Shown: positions 1 through 7,211, counted from the stretch's first letter. The stretch is 12,296 bases of DNA from Bryobacterales bacterium (GCA_016789785.1 JAEUQE010000252.1:1-12296), one strand, 5' to 3'. Program-made: numbers and translations. The notes: generated by a model from the sequence alone, not told the origin.

Positions 1-24
1 AGTAGAGGAACCGCATGTCTAATC

Positions 25-72
25 AAAAGACGGCGCACCCGCCCGAACGTGAGTAAGAGGAATGCGCCGTCT
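25..72 (-). terminator. Intrinsic terminator after the M56 gene
   Basis: Perfect 10-bp inverted repeat, AGACGGCGCA at 28-37 and TGCGCCGTCT at 63-72, with a 25-nt loop. Read on the minus strand, the stem is followed directly by TTTTGATT (bases 28 down to 21), as expected for a rho-independent terminator. It begins 21 nt after the stop of the M56 peptidase gene, so it closes that operon. The loop is longer than usual, which lowers confidence a little. There is no T-tract on the plus-strand side, so it should act in one direction only. Confidence 0.7.
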
Positions 73-93
73 GTGACTAAAGGGATTGGCCAC

Positions 94-1725
94 TTAGTTC
101 TCCGATGGTTTTTCGACGCGCTCGACGATCAGCATGTCGACGGGAGCGCGCTTCGATTCGAGTTTCAAGCCGAGTTGTTCCTGCATGGCGGTAAACAAGG
201 AGGGCCCCTCGGCGCCTGCTTCGTCGGACGACCATTTGAATTCGAAATCGAAGACTCCAGTGAGGCCGGTTTCATCGATCACTCGCCGGGCGAGGTAGCC
301 GGACAGAGAGTCCGCCATCGCGCGGATGGGTACGCTGACTCCCGATGCCTGCCCACGGCCGCTACGCATGTGCGGAGGACGCTCCCCTTCCTTCACGGGC
401 TTCAATTTGTGCCCGCCCTTGGCGATAGTGAGCGCATAGACTGGCATTTCTTTCGAGTCGCGGCGGACAGTAAGTTGAAAGCGCTCGGCGAGCAACATGC
501 GCATGCGCTCGCGCTCCACCGCGATCCGCGCCTCAATGCCGGACATGCTAACGTTCTTCATGTCGATGGGCGGCTGCGGCGGATCGGTATTGGCGAGTAA
601 GTTAAACCGTTTCGACGTTGCCCAACCGGACAGGCCGTCCACCTGGAACTCGCGAAGGCCGTAGGCGAAAGTGATCAGTTGCCGCACGGTCACGTTATTG
701 GCGCGGAAGCCGCCGCCCGGGGCGGGGCCGATTTGGGAGTTGTCGTGATCGGCCTTCGATTCGCGGATGGAGGCGACGTCAAACTTGAGGGAATCGGGGC
801 GATTCTGCGCCCAGCCGGCGAATACCGGCAGTAGGATCACGAGCAAGGCACCGGAGGCCAAAAGTGCGCGGGCCGTGTTACTCAGGTGGAGTAACCTGGC
901 GGGGCTGAGGATCCCGCGGATGCGCTGTTTGAGGTCCGCCCCAGTAACTCCCGCGGCGCAGGCGACCGGGGATTCGACGTACGCGCGGCAGACATTGACG
1001 ATGCTCTCGGCGTAGACCTGCGGGCGGTTGCCGAGGCGAAGCACTTCCTGGTCGCAGGCCTGTTCGCGTTCGGAGATCAGCCGCGCGCCGATCCACCAGA
1101 CCAAAGGATGGAACCAGAAGACGGCCTGGACGGCCATGTGCACCGCGGCGAAGAGGTTGTCGCGCCGCCGGACATGCGCGAATTCGTGGGCGAGGATCGC
1201 TTCGAACTGCTCTTCGGTAAGTCGCTCACGAAGGCCTTCGGGCAGCAGGAGGACGGGCCGGAAGATGCCAAAGATCCCCGGTTCCTGCCAGGTGTTGGAC
1301 TCGAAGACGTCGCATTCGGCGCGACGCCTGACCAGCCGTGCGCCGAGGTGCAGCTTTCGCAATTGGATCCATTGCCGGAGCCACCGGGCCAGCAGCAGGA
1401 CGCAGCCGGCGGCCCAGATGATGGCGAGGCTGGAGAGCAGCGCCGAGCCGGGCGGAGTGTCGGGGATGGGGAGGGTGGTGACGGGATTGAACGGTTCGCG
1501 AACCTCGCGGATCAAGGCCGGCGCGGCCGCAGGTATCGGACCACGGCCTTCGAACAGGCTGCCGGCGCTGGTAAGGAGCGAGAACGGAAGGAGGAACTTG
1601 AGAGACGCTGCCATCCAGATGCGGAAGCGCAGATGCGCGGAGTGGCGCCGCAGCAGGAGGGTCAGGCCGAAGGCGAGGACGGTGAATAGCGTCGATTGCC
1701 AAAGGTGGTTCGCCAAGGGGATCAT
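94..1725 (-). CDS. BlaR1-like M56 metallopeptidase fused to a TIGR03435/DUF3738 domain
   Basis: Probable membrane-bound sensor protease of 543 aa. Hydrophobic segments lie near residues 10-25, 38-54, 95-113, 193-213 and 287-305. The M56 zinc motif HEFAH is at 180-184 (H180, E181, H184), followed by the family's SEREQACDQEVL segment near 218-229, which should hold the third metal ligand. After the last membrane segment, from about residue 313 (FDVASI), the C-terminus is a TIGR03435 domain ending in EKPSEN. In classical BlaR1 this position holds the penicillin-binding sensor; no SxxK/KTG transpeptidase-like sensor is seen here. The start overlaps the stop of the upstream blaI-like gene (ATGA at 1722-1725), so the two are translationally coupled. 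By family analogy, ligand binding outside would activate cytoplasmic proteolysis and relieve BlaI repression. The ligand and target genes are unknown. Naming the domains is confident; the signalling role is inferred. Confidence 0.93.
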   Translation of the reverse strand: MIPLANHLWQSTLFTVLAFGLTLLLRRHSAHLRFRIWMAASLKFLLPFSLLTSAGSLFEGRGPIPAAAPALIREVREPFNPVTTLPIPDTPPGSALLSSLAIIWAAGCVLLLARWLRQWIQLRKLHLGARLVRRRAECDVFESNTWQEPGIFGIFRPVLLLPEGLRERLTEEQFEAILAHEFAHVRRRDNLFAAVHMAVQAVFWFHPLVWWIGARLISEREQACDQEVLRLGNRPQVYAESIVNVCRAYVESPVACAAGVTGADLKQRIRGILSPARLLHLSNTARALLASGALLVILLPVFAGWAQNRPDSLKFDVASIRESKADHDNSQIGPAPGGGFRANNVTVRQLITFAYGLREFQVDGLSGWATSKRFNLLANTDPPQPPIDMKNVSMSGIEARIAVERERMRMLLAERFQLTVRRDSKEMPVYALTIAKGGHKLKPVKEGERPPHMRSGRGQASGVSVPIRAMADSLSGYLARRVIDETGLTGVFDFEFKWSSDEAGAEGPSLFTAMQEQLGLKLESKRAPVDMLIVERVEKPSEN

Positions 1726-2108
1726 TGGGCATCCTCCTTGCTGGCGTGCTCGCGGATGAGTTTCTCGGCTTCCTTCACATCGTCGAGGGTGAGCTTGCCG
1801 CGCTCGACCAGATGGGCCATCACGGGCTGTGTCTTGCCGCCGAACAGGCTGAGGAGTTCATCAATGAGCCGGCCGCGCGCGTCGTCCCGCGAGACGAGGG
1901 GTTCGAAGATGTGGGCGTTGCCGATCTTCTTCAGCCGCCGCAGCGCCCCTTTCTCTTCCATGCGGTAGACGGTGGTCTGGATGGTGGTGTAGGCGGGTCT
2001 CTTGCGCTCCGGGAACGCCTCCTGGATTTCGCGGATGGAGACCGGGCCGGTGTTCCAAAGAACTTCCATGATGCGAAGTTCCAGCTTTGAGAGTTTGGGG
2101 CCTGGCAT
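1722..2108 (-). CDS. BlaI/MecI/CopY-family transcriptional repressor
   Basis: 128-aa winged-helix repressor, the usual length of the family. The N-terminal half (about residues 5-75: KLSKLELRIMEVLW, then IREIQEAF, then AYTTIQTTVYRMEEKGAL) is the typical BlaI DNA-binding domain. The C-terminal half (about 80-125) carries the dimerisation helices, with LLSLFGG near the place where BlaI proteins are cleaved during induction. It lies directly upstream of, and overlaps by 4 nt, the M56 sensor protease gene, the classical blaI-blaR1 arrangement. The start ATG at 2108 has no Shine-Dalgarno sequence and lies 7 nt after a good -10 box, which suggests a leaderless transcript. The ACTACA-like elements in that promoter resemble half-sites known for BlaI proteins, so autorepression is likely. 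The ligand sensed by the system cannot be read from the sequence. Confidence 0.95.
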   Translation of the reverse strand: MPGPKLSKLELRIMEVLWNTGPVSIREIQEAFPERKRPAYTTIQTTVYRMEEKGALRRLKKIGNAHIFEPLVSRDDARGRLIDELLSLFGGKTQPVMAHLVERGKLTLDDVKEAEKLIREHASKEDAQ

Positions 2109-2115
2109 ACAATCT

Positions 2116-2143
2116 ACTATATCCGTTTGTTTTAAGACTACAA
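2116..2143 (-). promoter_or_regulatory. Promoter and probable BlaI operator of the blaI-like gene
   Basis: On the minus strand, -35 TTGTAG (2138-2143), a 16-nt spacer and -10 TATAGT (2116-2121). Only 7 nt separate the -10 box from the ATG at 2108, so transcription should begin at or next to the start codon. Two similar elements on the plus strand, GACTACAAG (2136-2144) and TCTACTATA (2113-2121), overlap the -35 and -10 boxes and resemble the ACTACA half-site of known BlaI operators. They are arranged as direct rather than inverted copies, which is atypical. The promoter match is good; the operator assignment is inference. Confidence 0.55.
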
Positions 2144-2218
2144 GAGTTCGTGAGCGCGGGCGGCGAGATTTTACAAGTTGCGGCCGTGGGGCGCGGCGCA
2201 GCAGCCGCGGGCGGCGCC

Positions 2219-3031
2219 TCAGTTTTCGGTTGGTCTTTCGATGTTCTCGATAACGAGCACCGGAACCGGGCCTTTCGAGGATTCCAGCTTCAAGCCAAGC
2301 TGTTCCTGGAGCGCCGTGAAGAGGGTGGGTCCCGAAGAGTCGGCGGCAGGGAGCGCGTTGCCGGGCCCAGTGCCTGACGCGCCGGGTCCACCGCCGGGGC
2401 CAGGGCCATGACTGCCGATGACGACGCCGCCTTGGCCGGGGTCGGGAGTCCAGTTGAGCTCAACATCGAAACTCCCTTCGATGCCGGTCTTATCGATGAC
2501 GGTGCGGCCGAGCTGCTGCGCGATCTGCTGCACCAGCAGGTTCACGGGGACACCTTTGGCGTTAATCTGGCCGCGGCCAAAGCGGAACTGGCGGTTGGCG
2601 CGTTGTGCGGGCTCCTCGGACTTCTTAAGTTTGTGGCCGCCTTTGGCCTCGACCAGCGTGTAGACGGGAAGTTCTCTGCTCTCTTCTCGAACCTTCAGCG
2701 CGAAGCGTTCGGCCAGCAGGGCCCTCAGCATGGGGCGGATCTGCTCCATGGAGGTCTGGTCGCCGGCGCTTTCGGACTTGGCATTGATGTCGTAGCGCTG
2801 GTCGGAGGTCCACGAGGGAGCGTTGAGGATCTGGAAGTCGCGGACGTTGTACGCCATCGAAATCAGGATGCGCGCCGGGACGCCGGTGGCGGCAAAGCGC
2901 CCGCCGGGCTGGATTTGGATGCCGATGCGGTGGAGGTCGCCGCTGGCATTGGGCTTGATCGATGCGACGTCGAAGGTCTGGGCGCCCAGGGTGCAAGCGA
3001 ACGCGAGCGCAAGGGAAATCGGGATGTGCAT
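2219..3031 (-). CDS. Secreted stand-alone TIGR03435/DUF3738 protein
   Basis: 270-aa exported protein of unknown function. Residues 1-17 form a short signal peptide ending near LGAQ, followed at once by FDVASIKP, the family's usual start. Landmarks are RILISMAYNVRDFQI (about 53-68), MLRALLAERF (101-110), ELPVYTLVEAKGGHKL (120-135), RTVIDKTGIEGSFDVELNW (176-194) and the end LFTALQEQLGLKLE through ERPTEN (237-270). The same landmarks occur in the C-terminus of the nearby M56 fusion. A Gly/Pro-rich stretch at about 198-228 interrupts the family pattern. The start at 3031 was chosen over an in-frame ATG at 3085 because it begins the signal peptide and has GAGAGG 12 nt upstream (3044-3049). The gene precedes blaI on the same strand with a 110-nt gap and may share its control. 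No enzymatic motif is visible. Confidence 0.9.
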   Translation of the reverse strand: MHIPISLALAFACTLGAQTFDVASIKPNASGDLHRIGIQIQPGGRFAATGVPARILISMAYNVRDFQILNAPSWTSDQRYDINAKSESAGDQTSMEQIRPMLRALLAERFALKVREESRELPVYTLVEAKGGHKLKKSEEPAQRANRQFRFGRGQINAKGVPVNLLVQQIAQQLGRTVIDKTGIEGSFDVELNWTPDPGQGGVVIGSHGPGPGGGPGASGTGPGNALPAADSSGPTLFTALQEQLGLKLESSKGPVPVLVIENIERPTEN

Positions 3032-3326
3032 GGAAGAAACGAGCCTCTCTGTTCGTATTGGCGGCGAGGCCGGCCGAAGTTCCAAAGAATTCTGGCCCTT
3101 CCGGGGGGAGTCCTTGTGGGTGCCTCAGGCTTGGGGGCGTGGTACGAAACAGGGCTAACGTTGCCGAAGGAATCCGCCGATCTATTCCATGGTGCGCCAG
3201 TCGGCACCTGGCTTCGATGCGAACACCCGATCTGCGTCCCGATTTCGTGCTCGACGGCGGCGGGTCCAAAGGGGGCGCGTCGAGCGCTTGAAGAGGAAAC
3301 TGCTCGCGATCAAGGAACTGTGGCCG
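3032..3326. other. Divergent intergenic region between the TIGR03435 and oxidoreductase genes
   Basis: About 295 bp with no supported gene. It must contain the promoters of both divergent genes. I found only a Shine-Dalgarno-like GAGAGG (3044-3049, minus strand) and AAGGA (3312-3316, plus strand). No sigma70 promoter with acceptable boxes and spacing stands out. Reading frames running across it lack family features and are continuations or shadows of the flanking genes. Confidence 0.5.
3312..3316 (+). promoter_or_regulatory. Ribosome binding site deciding the oxidoreductase start
   Basis: AAGGA lies 10 nt before the ATG at 3327. The open frame extends upstream to 3189, but the extra 46 residues are Arg-rich and unlike the family, whereas the ATG at 3327 places the nucleotide-binding motif at the usual N-terminal position. 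Confidence 0.6.
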
Positions 3327-4898
3327 ATGTCCAACCAACGCGCGATCATCATCGGAGCTGGCCCGGCGGGACTCACCGCCGCCTACGAGTTGCTGACCCG
3401 CTCCTCGATCCAGCCGATCGTTCTCGAGAAAAGCGAGTACATGGGCGGCATCTCCCGCACTGTCAACTACAAAGGCAACCGCATCGACATTGGGGGCCAC
3501 CGGTTTTTCTCGAAGTCGGACCGTGTCATGAAATGGTGGCTCGACATCCTGCCGATGCAGGCCGAGGGCAAGCAAACAATCCAATATCACCGGATGACGG
3601 CGTCCGTTGCTCCGGCGGCGGCAACGCCGGCGTCTCCGGACAAGGTGATGCTTCTTCGGCCCCGTAAGTCGCGGATTTACTATCTTCGCCGCTTTTTCGA
3701 CTATCCGATTTCTCTCAGTAAAGACACGCTGATCAAGTTGGGGCTTTGGCGGACCTTCAAAATCGGAATGAGTTACCTGAAGAGCGCGGCGACGCCCAAT
3801 AAGCCGGAGCGGACGCTCGAGGAATTCTTCATTAACCGCTTCGGGCGCGAGTTGTATCTCACATTTTTCAAATCTTACACCGAGAAAGTGTGGGGCGTAC
3901 CTTGTGACCGGATCAGTGCCGAGTGGGGCGCGCAGCGCATCAAGGGCCTCTCGATTTGGGCGACTTTGAAGCACGCCTTCCGGAAGCTGGCACAGAACAC
4001 CCGGGGAGATTTCGGGCAGAAGAAAGTGGAGACTTCGCTGATCGAGCAGTTCCTGTATCCGAAGCTGGGTCCGGGGCAGATGTGGGAAGAGGTCGCCTGC
4101 CGCGTGCAGAAGATGGGTGGTGAGATCCGCACGGGATGGCGAGCGGAGCGCATCCTCACCGATGGCTGGCGAGTGACCGGAGTCGAGGTGGTGAACGGTG
4201 TGACCGGAGAGCGGCAGACGCTGGAGGGGGATCATTTCTTCTCTACCGCGCCGGTCACCGAGATCATGCGCGCCTTCGACACGCCGCCGCCCCCCAACGT
4301 CCTGGAAGTATCCGACGGCCTGGTGTACCGCGACTTCATGACCGTCGGGCTGCTGGTACGGTCGTTGAAGATCAACGACGCGACGCCCGAGGGCAAGAAA
4401 CTCATCAGCGACAATTGGATCTATATTCAGGAGCCGGATGTCTTACTCGGGCGGCTGCAGATCTTCAATAACTGGAGTCCTCACATGGTGGCGAATCCGG
4501 ACACCGTATGGCTGGGGCTCGAGTATTTCTGCAACGAAAATGATGAGATTTGGAAAATGCCGGATGGTGAGATGATCGAACTGGCGAAGCGGGAACTGGA
4601 GAAGATCGGAATCATCGATGCGGCCGAGGTGGTCGACGCGACGGTCATCCGCATGGAGAAGACGTATCCGGCTTACTTTGGAACTTACGACCGGTTTCAG
4701 GAGATCCGGGACCATGTCGACCGTTTCGAGAACCTGTTTCTGATCGGCAGGAACGGGATGCACCGCTACAACAATCAGGATCACTCGATGCTGACGGCCA
4801 TGATGGCGGTGGACGACATCATTGATGGGAAGACTGACAAATCCAGGTTGTGGCAGGTGAACACGGAGACCGATTATCACGAGGAGAAGTCGAAGTGA
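3327..4898 (+). CDS. FAD/NAD(P)-dependent oxidoreductase, UDP-galactopyranose-mutase/HemY-like
   Basis: 523-aa cytoplasmic flavoprotein. The N-terminal Rossmann motif [17 protein letters not shown] has GAGPAG at residues 10-15; E34 at the end of strand 2 (VLEK) should bind the ribose of the nucleotide; MGGISRT (39-45) and [11 protein letters not shown] (53-63) complete the FAD-binding signature. YTEKVWGVP and [10 protein letters not shown] lie in the middle, and [15 protein letters not shown] (474-488) near the C-terminus is typical of a bacterial family often annotated as protoporphyrinogen-oxidase-like or UDP-galactopyranose-mutase-like. The true substrate is not established for this family. 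It is not classical HemY, since the neighbours are not heme genes. Its stop overlaps the next start (GTGA at 4895-4898), coupling it to a GtrA-family protein and suggesting a role in a lipid-linked or surface-glycan pathway; that role is inferred. Confidence 0.9.
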   Translation: MSNQRAIIIGAGPAGLTAAYELLTRSSIQPIVLEKSEYMGGISRTVNYKGNRIDIGGHRFFSKSDRVMKWWLDILPMQAEGKQTIQYHRMTASVAPAAATPASPDKVMLLRPRKSRIYYLRRFFDYPISLSKDTLIKLGLWRTFKIGMSYLKSAATPNKPERTLEEFFINRFGRELYLTFFKSYTEKVWGVPCDRISAEWGAQRIKGLSIWATLKHAFRKLAQNTRGDFGQKKVETSLIEQFLYPKLGPGQMWEEVACRVQKMGGEIRTGWRAERILTDGWRVTGVEVVNGVTGERQTLEGDHFFSTAPVTEIMRAFDTPPPPNVLEVSDGLVYRDFMTVGLLVRSLKINDATPEGKKLISDNWIYIQEPDVLLGRLQIFNNWSPHMVANPDTVWLGLEYFCNENDEIWKMPDGEMIELAKRELEKIGIIDAAEVVDATVIRMEKTYPAYFGTYDRFQEIRDHVDRFENLFLIGRNGMHRYNNQDHSMLTAMMAVDDIIDGKTDKSRLWQVNTETDYHEEKSK

Positions 4899-5344
4899 CG
4901 GCGGCCCCGAGGGACGCGGCCACGGACCTTCCGGTGATGACAGCTCCGGCAAGTGCGGGCCGGAACGGGTTACTGTCTCAATTCGGCCGGTACCTGGTGG
5001 TGGGAGGCGCGGCCTTTGGCGCCGACTTCGGGTTACTCTATTTACTGACTGAATTCGGAGGCATTCACTATCTTGGCTCCGCGGCGATGGCGTTCCTGGC
5101 CGGGCTGATGCTCAACTACGTGCTGAGCCGGGCCTGGGTCTTCGACCGCCGGACGCTGGACAGCACTTCGCTGGAGTTTCTGGTCTTTGCGGGGATTGGT
5201 GTGATCGGCCTGCTTCTGAACGAGGTGATTCTGTGGGCGGTGGTGGGCCAGTTCCAGATCCACTATCTGCTGGCGAAGGGCGGCAGCGCGGGTGTGGTGC
5301 TCGTGTGGAACTTCGGCGCGCGGAGGTTTCTGCTGTTTCGCTAG
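4895..5344 (+). CDS. GtrA-family membrane protein
   Basis: 149-aa membrane protein with four predicted transmembrane helices at about 32-52, 58-78, 94-116 and 121-140, the standard GtrA/PF04138 topology. Family marks include [16 protein letters not shown] (30-45), [13 protein letters not shown] (71-83) and the basic end [11 protein letters not shown] (138-148). Characterised GtrA proteins act with polyprenyl-phosphate sugars, moving them across the membrane for glycosylation of surface polymers. The GTG start at 4895 was chosen because it overlaps the stop of the upstream oxidoreductase (GTGA) and has GAGGAG at 4881-4886; an ATG at 4937 is a weaker alternative that would remove a poorly conserved 14-residue leader. 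No glycosyltransferase gene is in the window, so the sugar is unknown. Confidence 0.88.
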   Translation: MTAAPRDAATDLPVMTAPASAGRNGLLSQFGRYLVVGGAAFGADFGLLYLLTEFGGIHYLGSAAMAFLAGLMLNYVLSRAWVFDRRTLDSTSLEFLVFAGIGVIGLLLNEVILWAVVGQFQIHYLLAKGGSAGVVLVWNFGARRFLLFR

Positions 5345-5489
5345 CGAGGTCCTCGACCACGAGACCCAGGGTAATCCTCTTGCCAAGGCGCAACGCACGC
5401 CAATTATCAAGCTCTCCCGCAGTGCCGGAGAGACGTCGCGCCGAGGTGCGGCTGGGCGCTGCCCCGAGGGGCCAATCCGCGGTATCATC

Positions 5490-5927
5490 ATGAGCCGGTA
5501 TCCGAAAATGACTGGACGAACGTGTTTCCGCGCGGGTTCCTGGATTCTGATGGTCCTGGCGGCCTTCCACCTGATCGGCCATTTCCAGCAGCCAGTGCCG
5601 TTGAACGACACGGAAAGGCAGTTGTTCCAGTTGATGAACACTTACCAGCGCGATCTGATGGGCTCGATGCGGACCACGACCGAGTTGCTGAACGGGTTCA
5701 GTCTCACTTTCTCCATCCTGCCGGCCGGCATCGCCATGCTGAATCTCATGCTCGCCGGACGCTTTCGGGGAGACGCGGACATGCTGCGGTCGGCGGCTCG
5801 CATCAATGCCGCGATCTGGGGCGGGATGTTGGTGAACTCGCTCGTCTACTGGTTTGCCGCGCCGACTGTTTTTGTCGCGGCGGCCACGCTTCTGTTCGCG
5901 CTGGCGGCGCTGCGGATCCGGCGGTAA
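5490..5927 (+). CDS. Small four-helix membrane protein, unknown function
   Basis: 145-aa hydrophobic protein with predicted membrane segments at about 16-31, 69-90, 104-123 and 125-142. HLIGHFQQP (27-35) follows the first helix, and NGFSLTFSILPAG (68-80) opens the second. This layout recalls small uncharacterised membrane proteins of the LIC_13387 type, but I assign that only tentatively. The in-frame extension upstream to 5292 overlaps the GtrA gene and is Cys/Arg-rich, so the ATG at 5490 is preferred; an ATG at 5508 is possible. No strong Shine-Dalgarno sequence is seen before either. The 145-nt gap from GtrA leaves open whether it belongs to that operon. It converges with the DUF4198 gene, with 11 nt between the stops. 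Confidence 0.75.
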   Translation: MSRYPKMTGRTCFRAGSWILMVLAAFHLIGHFQQPVPLNDTERQLFQLMNTYQRDLMGSMRTTTELLNGFSLTFSILPAGIAMLNLMLAGRFRGDADMLRSAARINAAIWGGMLVNSLVYWFAAPTVFVAAATLLFALAALRIRR

Positions 5928-5938
5928 GTTGCGCCGAC

Positions 5939-6760
5939 CTACTTACTGGCGGGAATTTCGAAGGTCAAGGTGGCCCAGAAACTCTCCCAATCGGCGGCTT
6001 TGGGGTCCTTGCATCGCTCCATGATGATGGCATGAAGGCGGTGAGGCCCGGATGCGCGGATGGGAACGTCGATCCTGCCCCGGGCGCCGGTGCGGCCGAT
6101 GGTGCGGTACACGGTCTTCCCGCGCTCAAGCCACGCGCCTTCCACGGCGACACCGTCGGCGGGCTGCCCGCGAAACAGTAACTGTACCGGCAGGGTGCCG
6201 CCCGGAGCGAGGTTGTAGGGATCGGCGAAGGCGGCAAATTCCACGGTAAGTCCAGCGGCGGCAAGGTGGCCGTCGCTTGCGCCCGCCCGGACCATCGACT
6301 TCACATACTTACTGTAGCGTTCGCGGCCCGGTTTGGCGGCCTCTCCATTCGCCTTGCGCCACTTCTGCACGTGAGTAAGATGCTCTTTCTTCAAGTAAGA
6401 TTGGAACTTCGGTGCGCTGAGTTCGATGAAATTCGGCAGTGTTTCGGCGGTGAGGGTTACGAGCCCGGCGCCGGGTATGCGGACCGACGCCTCGGTCCGA
6501 GTCTTTCCCGCGGTGATTCCCTCAAACGGGGTTGTGCCCGCTTTGGAAATCAGCCGTGTATTGCGGAGGCGGGCGGGCGCAACGGGGTGGCCGCCTGCGG
6601 GAAAAAGGTCGCCGTTCTCGAAGTGGATCTTCAGGAGGGCGCCTGATTCGGTGACCCATTTCTGTGGCATCAGATAGAGGTCATGTGTGAAGGCGAGTGG
6701 CGCCAAGCTCCACAGCCAGAGGATGCTGATTGCCAAGATGCGAACGCGCGTGGAATCCAT
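5939..6760 (-). CDS. Exported DUF4198-domain protein
   Basis: 273-aa secreted or periplasmic protein. Residues 1-25 form a signal peptide (positive start, hydrophobic core ILAISILWLWSLAPLAF). The mature chain probably begins at or close to H26 of HDLYLMPQKW, the characteristic start of DUF4198 (PF10670, COG5266) proteins; ENGDLFPAGG (48-57) and the C-terminal GPHRLHAI followed by WESFWATLTFEI are also typical. Some relatives are annotated as periplasmic components of nickel or cobalt uptake; no transporter gene is adjacent, so metal handling is only a possibility. The ATG at 6760 was chosen over the open frame reaching 6898 because it begins the signal peptide and has AGGAG 12 nt upstream (6773-6777). 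The gene stands alone on its strand and converges with the preceding membrane-protein gene. Confidence 0.87.
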   Translation of the reverse strand: MDSTRVRILAISILWLWSLAPLAFTHDLYLMPQKWVTESGALLKIHFENGDLFPAGGHPVAPARLRNTRLISKAGTTPFEGITAGKTRTEASVRIPGAGLVTLTAETLPNFIELSAPKFQSYLKKEHLTHVQKWRKANGEAAKPGRERYSKYVKSMVRAGASDGHLAAAGLTVEFAAFADPYNLAPGGTLPVQLLFRGQPADGVAVEGAWLERGKTVYRTIGRTGARGRIDVPIRASGPHRLHAIIMERCKDPKAADWESFWATLTFEIPASK

Positions 6761-6940
6761 TTGGAGTTCTCTCTCCTGCTGTACGGATGCGAGCCGCGGG
6801 TGGATGTGTCTTCCGCATACGACTGCAAGAATCGTAGCACGAAGGAAGGCACGAGGGACGGGGATGTGCCGTGAAGGCGTAGGACGCGACGTTTCCACGG
6901 GAATTCACTCACGCCAAGTCTGAGCATCTCCGGATGCGCT

Positions 6941-6965
6941 CCCGCACAGCGTTTTGCGGGCTTTT
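6941..6965 (+). terminator. Orphan intrinsic terminator
   Basis: CCCGCA (6941-6946), 8-nt loop, TGCGGG (6955-6960), then CTTTTC (6961-6966) on the plus strand. The 6-bp stem with 5 GC pairs followed by a short T-run fits a modest rho-independent terminator. No supported plus-strand gene ends just upstream; the nearest frame that stops there (ending 6923) lies mostly over the DUF4198 5' end and looks like a shadow. It may close a small RNA or be left from a lost gene. Confidence 0.45.
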
Positions 6966-7086
6966 CAGACGAAGCGGACCCTGAAGTTAGTAAGCCCGCC
7001 GGCGGCCCGGCAGCGAAGGTTGCGCAATTTGTAACTGCCGGCTCGCGCTTACTCAGTGTCCGGTCACTGTTCGTGCGGCAGTCCGG

Positions 7087-7167
7087 GGCTGAGGCGGCAT
7101 GGATCGGCGCCAGCCAGGAACGATTGGGCAAGCCCTGGGGGGCCTCAGCCAATGCGATGCCAGGCTG
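7087..7167. repeat. Nested and alternative inverted repeats
   Basis: GGCTGAGGC (7087-7095) is perfectly complementary to GCCTCAGCC (7142-7150). Inside lies a second stem, CCAGG (7114-7118) with CCTGG (7134-7138). The 3' arm can instead pair through CAGCC (7146-7150) with GGCTG (7163-7167). If transcribed toward the small gene at 7240, this could be a structured RNA or a switch, but it lies upstream of the candidate promoter for that gene. Function is unknown. Confidence 0.35.
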
Positions 7168-7182
7168 TGACGGATTTTGATG

Positions 7183-7211
7183 TTGCGTCTTGAGGCGGCT
7201 CGTAGTAAAGT
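7183..7211 (+). promoter_or_regulatory. Candidate promoter of the small helical-protein gene
   Basis: -35-like TTGCGT (7183-7188), exactly 17 nt, -10-like TAAAGT (7206-7211). Boxes match the sigma70 consensus at 3/6 and 4/6. Transcription would begin near 7218, giving a leader of about 20 nt to the ATG at 7240 and excluding the upstream TTG/ATG starts at 7177/7180. Weak evidence from boxes alone. Confidence 0.35.

Noticed and set aside
2160..2218. GC-rich potential stems after the stand-alone TIGR03435 stop
   Set aside because: GCGGC/GCCGC pairing is possible, but it is short, has several alternatives and no T-tract, so I do not call a terminator.
3050..3095. GGAACTT on the minus strand, like the -35 of a sigmaE-type promoter for the TIGR03435 gene
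   Set aside because: No matching -10 element occurs at 15-17 nt.
2408..3667. 419-codon open frame on the plus strand
   Set aside because: Antisense to the stand-alone TIGR03435 gene and then out of frame with the oxidoreductase; no recognisable domain.
2625..4235. 536-codon open frame on the minus strand opposite the oxidoreductase and TIGR03435 genes
   Set aside because: It is rich in Arg, His, Pro and Leu, has no family motif, and is explained by GC-rich codon use of the real genes on either strand.
5412..5475. Short GC-rich stems between the GtrA and small membrane-protein genes
   Set aside because: Stems of 6 bp or less with no T-tract; not distinguishable from chance in GC-rich DNA.
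6687..6923. 78-codon plus-strand frame ending shortly before the orphan terminator
   Set aside because: Its first part lies antisense to the DUF4198 signal peptide, there is no ribosome binding site, and the composition is not protein-like. The terminator position alone is not enough to call a gene.
6670..7152. 160-codon minus-strand frame across the start of DUF4198
   Set aside because: Overlaps the signal peptide of DUF4198 in another frame, with no homology pattern; likely a chance frame.
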